From a bacterium (GTDB lineage: Bacteria; Cyanobacteriota; Vampirovibrionia; Gastranaerophilales; Gastranaerophilaceae), in the NCBI GenBank assembly GCA_004558955.1, contig SFZC01000033.1:1-17138 (forward strand): a stretch of 17,138 nt of DNA, given 5' to 3'. The notes beneath the pieces are model-generated. The model saw only the letters and a program-made list of their open reading frames with translations. It did no database searches and was not told the origin of the DNA. The translations under genes were made by a program, and so were the position numbers. Shown here in pieces: positions 15,445 to 17,138 of this stretch (within the stretch, counting starts at the first letter, position 1; each line of letters begins with the position of its first letter).

Positions 15445-16044
15445 TTATTTTTCCTCTAACCCCGGCCACTCCTGGTCTTTCTCCGAAAGTGTCAGCGGCG
15501 TTCCATCTGTCATGCAATATCCTTCCGCCGACGGCGTTCCGTGATACTCACCTGTCACATCCGGCCACCGGATACCGATCTTTGGGTCATTCCATGCCAG
15601 TCCGCCCTCGTCGTTCGGATGCCAGAAGTCATTGACTTTATAGCAGAACTCTGCCTCGTCGGACAGGACCAGAAAGCCATGCGCAAAGCCTTCCGGAATC
15701 AGGAACTGTTTTTTGTTTTCTTCCGACAATTCCACACCATACCATTTTCCATAGGTCGCGGAACCTTCCCGCAAATCCACCGCCACATCAAATACGCTAC
15801 CGCGCACAGCGCGCACGAGTTTGCACTGCGGATAGTTGATCTGGAAATGCAGTCCGCGCAGTACGCCTTTGACGGACATGGACTGGTTATCCTGTACAAA
15901 CTGGATATCGAATCCGGCTTCTTTCATTTCCCTCTCATTGTATGTCTCCATGAAATATCCGCGGGCATCCCCGTGTACGGCCGGTGTAATCACACACAGC
16001 CCTTCGATACCGCCGACATTTTTTTCCACTGTTATCTGTCCCAC
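15445..16044 (-). CDS. rmlC: dTDP-4-dehydrorhamnose 3,5-epimerase
   Basis: The cupin epimerase that converts dTDP-4-keto-6-deoxyglucose to the rhamnose-series keto sugar. With the start chosen here it is 199 residues, slightly longer than typical bacterial RmlC. Key motifs are GDARGYFMETY, GVLRGLHFQ with the catalytic His (residue 66), FDVAVDLR, PEGFAHGFLVLSD and CYK with the expected catalytic Tyr (residue 135). GTG at 16044 is preferred because AGAGGAA lies six bases upstream and the product then begins MGQITVEK, the usual place; an ATG at 16062 adds six residues but has no ribosome site. It follows rmlA by about 65 bases and is closed by a terminator. rmlB and rmlD are not in the window, so dTDP-rhamnose synthesis is only partly encoded here. 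Confidence 0.93.
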   Translation of the reverse strand: MGQITVEKNVGGIEGLCVITPAVHGDARGYFMETYNEREMKEAGFDIQFVQDNQSMSVKGVLRGLHFQINYPQCKLVRAVRGSVFDVAVDLREGSATYGKWYGVELSEENKKQFLIPEGFAHGFLVLSDEAEFCYKVNDFWHPNDEGGLAWNDPKIGIRWPDVTGEYHGTPSAEGYCMTDGTPLTLSEKDQEWPGLEEK

Positions 16045-16050
16045 TGTTTT

Positions 16051-16057
16051 TTCCTCT
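16051..16057 (-). promoter_or_regulatory. Ribosome site favouring the GTG start of rmlC
   Basis: AGAGGAA on the minus strand is six bases before GTG at 16044. It lies inside the codons of the longer ATG-initiated frame, which itself lacks a Shine-Dalgarno sequence close upstream. Confidence 0.65.
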
Positions 16058-16109
16058 TTCATGCTGATTTGTATCTATTCAGAACCCCCTCAGAATAGTT
16101 ACGCTGATT

Positions 16110-16994
16110 TTAATATTTCACCCTGCCCTCTGCGACTGCTTTTAAATGCTCTCCATACGGGCTCTTTCCGTAGCGTATCGCAGAATCAAGTAATTTTTCC
16201 CGGTCAATCCACTGATTGATATATGCAATTTCTTCCGGTGCGGAAATGGTCACGCCTTGACGGTGCTCGATCATCTGCACAAATGCCGCTGCATCCAGCA
16301 GGCTGTCCATCGTTCCGGTGTCCAGCCATGCAAACCCACGTCCGAGCAGCTGCACATTTAAGTTTTTCTGCTGCAGATACAGGTCATTTAAGGTGGTGAT
16401 CTCCAGTTCGCCGCGGGCGGATGGCTGCACCTGTTTTGCCATTTTGCTCACGCCTGCCGGATAGAAATACAGTCCGGTCACGGCATAGTTGCTCTTTGGC
16501 TGTGCCGGTTTTTCCTCGATGGATACTGCTTTTCCGTTCGCATCGAAATCCACGACACCAAAACGCTCCGGATCGTTGACATAATAGCCAAAGACGGTTG
16601 CCTGTCCCTCTTGTGCATCCTTTGCGGCATTGCGCAGAATTTTTCCGAATCCGTTTCCATAGAAAATGTTGTCTCCGAGCACCATGGCACAGGCATCCTC
16701 TCCGATAAATTCTTCTCCAAGTAAAAATGCCTGTGCGAGTCCGTCCGGGGACGGCTGCACTTTGTAAGACAAATGAAGCCCGAACTGGTTTCCATCCCCC
16801 AAAAGTGCCTCAAATCGCGGGGTATCTTCCGGCGTGGAAATAACTAAAATATCGCGGATGCCTGCCAGCATCAGTGTAGACAGCGGATAATAAATCATCG
16901 GTTTGTCATATACCGGAAGCAATTGTTTACTGGTTACCATCGTCAGCGGATACAGCCGTGTCCCTGCGCCGCCTGCCAATATAATTCCCTTCAT
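16110..16994 (-). CDS. rmlA: Glucose-1-phosphate thymidylyltransferase
   Basis: The first enzyme of dTDP-sugar synthesis, joining dTTP and glucose 1-phosphate to give dTDP-glucose. It is 294 residues, the normal length. The signature GGAGTRLYPLT is at residues 8-18, KQLLPVYDKPMIYYPLS at 23-39, PDGLAQA at 83-89 and the metal-binding Asp108 in VLGDNIFYG; EEKP, GLYFYP, RGELEITTLNDLYL and AWLDTGT follow. Every expected motif is intact, in contrast to the RfbF-like enzyme of the same superfamily at the other end of the window. GGAGG lies about nine bases before the ATG. It heads a two-gene unit with rmlC, probably supplying dTDP-rhamnose for surface or flagellar glycans together with rmlB and rmlD elsewhere. 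Confidence 0.96.
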   Translation of the reverse strand: MKGIILAGGAGTRLYPLTMVTSKQLLPVYDKPMIYYPLSTLMLAGIRDILVISTPEDTPRFEALLGDGNQFGLHLSYKVQPSPDGLAQAFLLGEEFIGEDACAMVLGDNIFYGNGFGKILRNAAKDAQEGQATVFGYYVNDPERFGVVDFDANGKAVSIEEKPAQPKSNYAVTGLYFYPAGVSKMAKQVQPSARGELEITTLNDLYLQQKNLNVQLLGRGFAWLDTGTMDSLLDAAAFVQMIEHRQGVTISAPEEIAYINQWIDREKLLDSAIRYGKSPYGEHLKAVAEGRVKY

Positions 16995-17042
16995 TTAAAA
17001 TACCTCCAAAATTCTGTTTGCACAGTTTGCATAGATATTGTT

Positions 17043-17072
17043 AGTATACCACAAAATGGGAGTGATTGTAAA
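17043..17072 (-). promoter_or_regulatory. Sigma-A promoter of rmlAC
   Basis: TTTACA (17072-17067), 18 bases, then TATACT (17048-17043) on the minus strand, each one mismatch from the consensus. The start would lie near 17036, giving a leader of about 40 nt. The -35 falls in the loop and one arm of the hairpin at 17056-17082. Confidence 0.65.
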
Positions 17073-17082
17073 TCACTCCCAT
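17056..17082 (-). terminator. Perfect 12-bp hairpin upstream of rmlA, probable terminator of the previous gene
   Basis: ATGGGAGTGATT pairs perfectly with AATCACTCCCAT around a three-base loop. On the minus strand it is followed by TTTTG, a short T-tract for an intrinsic terminator. It overlaps the rmlA promoter, so it may also act as an operator-like dyad. Confidence 0.6.
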
Positions 17083-17120
17083 GTCTTGTGTTATCTTATC
17101 CCATGTCTTGCGTCTTCTTA
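17077..17120. repeat. Imperfect 22-bp tandem repeat
   Basis: Two adjacent 22-base units, 17077-17098 and 17099-17120, both begin TCCCATGTCTTG and end CTTA, with three mismatches. The first overlaps the right arm of the hairpin at 17056-17082. It may be a slipped duplication or paired binding sites. Confidence 0.7.
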
Positions 17121-17138
17121 TCTGTTCTGATACATATC

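Noticed and set aside
14945..15544. Plus-strand open frame of 199 codons over the nuclease start, the rmlC terminator and the end of rmlC
   Set aside because: It crosses a promoter, a terminator and two well supported minus-strand genes, and the product is low-complexity and hydrophobic without a known motif.
15541..16098. Plus-strand open frame of 185 codons opposite rmlC
   Set aside because: It lies antisense to rmlC, which has complete family motifs. The translation shows no recognisable domain and it has no ribosome site.
17041..17136. Open minus-strand frame from the right edge, reading to a stop at 17041
   Set aside because: It could be the tail of an upstream gene, but it runs through a tandem repeat, a perfect hairpin and the rmlA promoter, so a non-coding origin is more likely. 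More sequence to the right would settle it.

Overview
The window looks like a flagellin locus and flagellin-glycosylation island from a motile, Gram-positive Lachnospiraceae-type gut bacterium (Roseburia / Agathobacter / Butyrivibrio-like). The assignment is inferred from the flagellin ends, the strong AGGAGG ribosome sites, the sigma-D (sigma-28) flagellin promoter with a Bacillus-hag-like leader, and an Rpn-type PD-(D/E)XK nuclease. No rRNA, tRNA, CRISPR array or intact insertion sequence is visible. Every gene I accept lies on the minus strand, so transcription runs from high to low coordinates.

Layout in transcription order. (1) 17082-15367: a hairpin and sigma-A-type promoter, rmlA and rmlC (dTDP-sugar biosynthesis), closed by a good intrinsic terminator. 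(2) 15289-14263: a promoter and a TTG-started Rpn-like nuclease. (3) 14233-12818: flagellin, with a textbook sigma-28 promoter, a leader of about 140 nt with three hairpins and several GGA motifs (probable CsrA targets), and a strong terminator. (4) 12612 to about 363: one long tightly packed gene set: a small helical protein overlapping a Maf flagellin glycosyltransferase, a decayed gene remnant, a GT2 glycosyltransferase with a long N-terminal extension, a pyruvate-aldolase-like/Maf-like fusion, a dehydroquinate-synthase-like cyclase, an acetolactate-synthase-like ThDP enzyme, an SDR, an extended-SDR epimerase/reductase, a divergent glucose-1-phosphate cytidylyltransferase (RfbF-like) and a C-terminally truncated CDP-glucose 4,6-dehydratase (RfbG). 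(5) 375-1: an unrecognised 99-residue frame fused to the break in rfbG, then a promoter, ribosome site and the first nine codons of a further gene.

How the genes may work together (inference): RfbF and RfbG would make CDP-4-keto-6-deoxyglucose. The ThDP enzyme could add a two-carbon branch from pyruvate to the keto sugar, as YerE does for yersiniose, and the two reductases would finish it. The aldolase fusion and the DHQS-like cyclase add a step that a simple branched-sugar pathway does not need and suggest a carbocyclic or further carbon-extended unit. Maf and the GT2 would place the sugars on flagellin. No nonulosonic-acid (neu/pse/leg) genes are in the window although Maf enzymes usually use CMP-nonulosonates, so a CDP-linked donor is a testable idea. 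Two parts of the CDP branch look compromised: RfbF lacks the usual G-T-R nucleotide motif and RfbG lacks about 65-70 C-terminal residues. The system may be decaying, repurposed, or dependent on copies elsewhere. Base composition also changes: rfbF/rfbG and rmlA/rmlC are visibly GC-richer than the very AT-rich block between about 2050 and 12800, which points to mosaic assembly.
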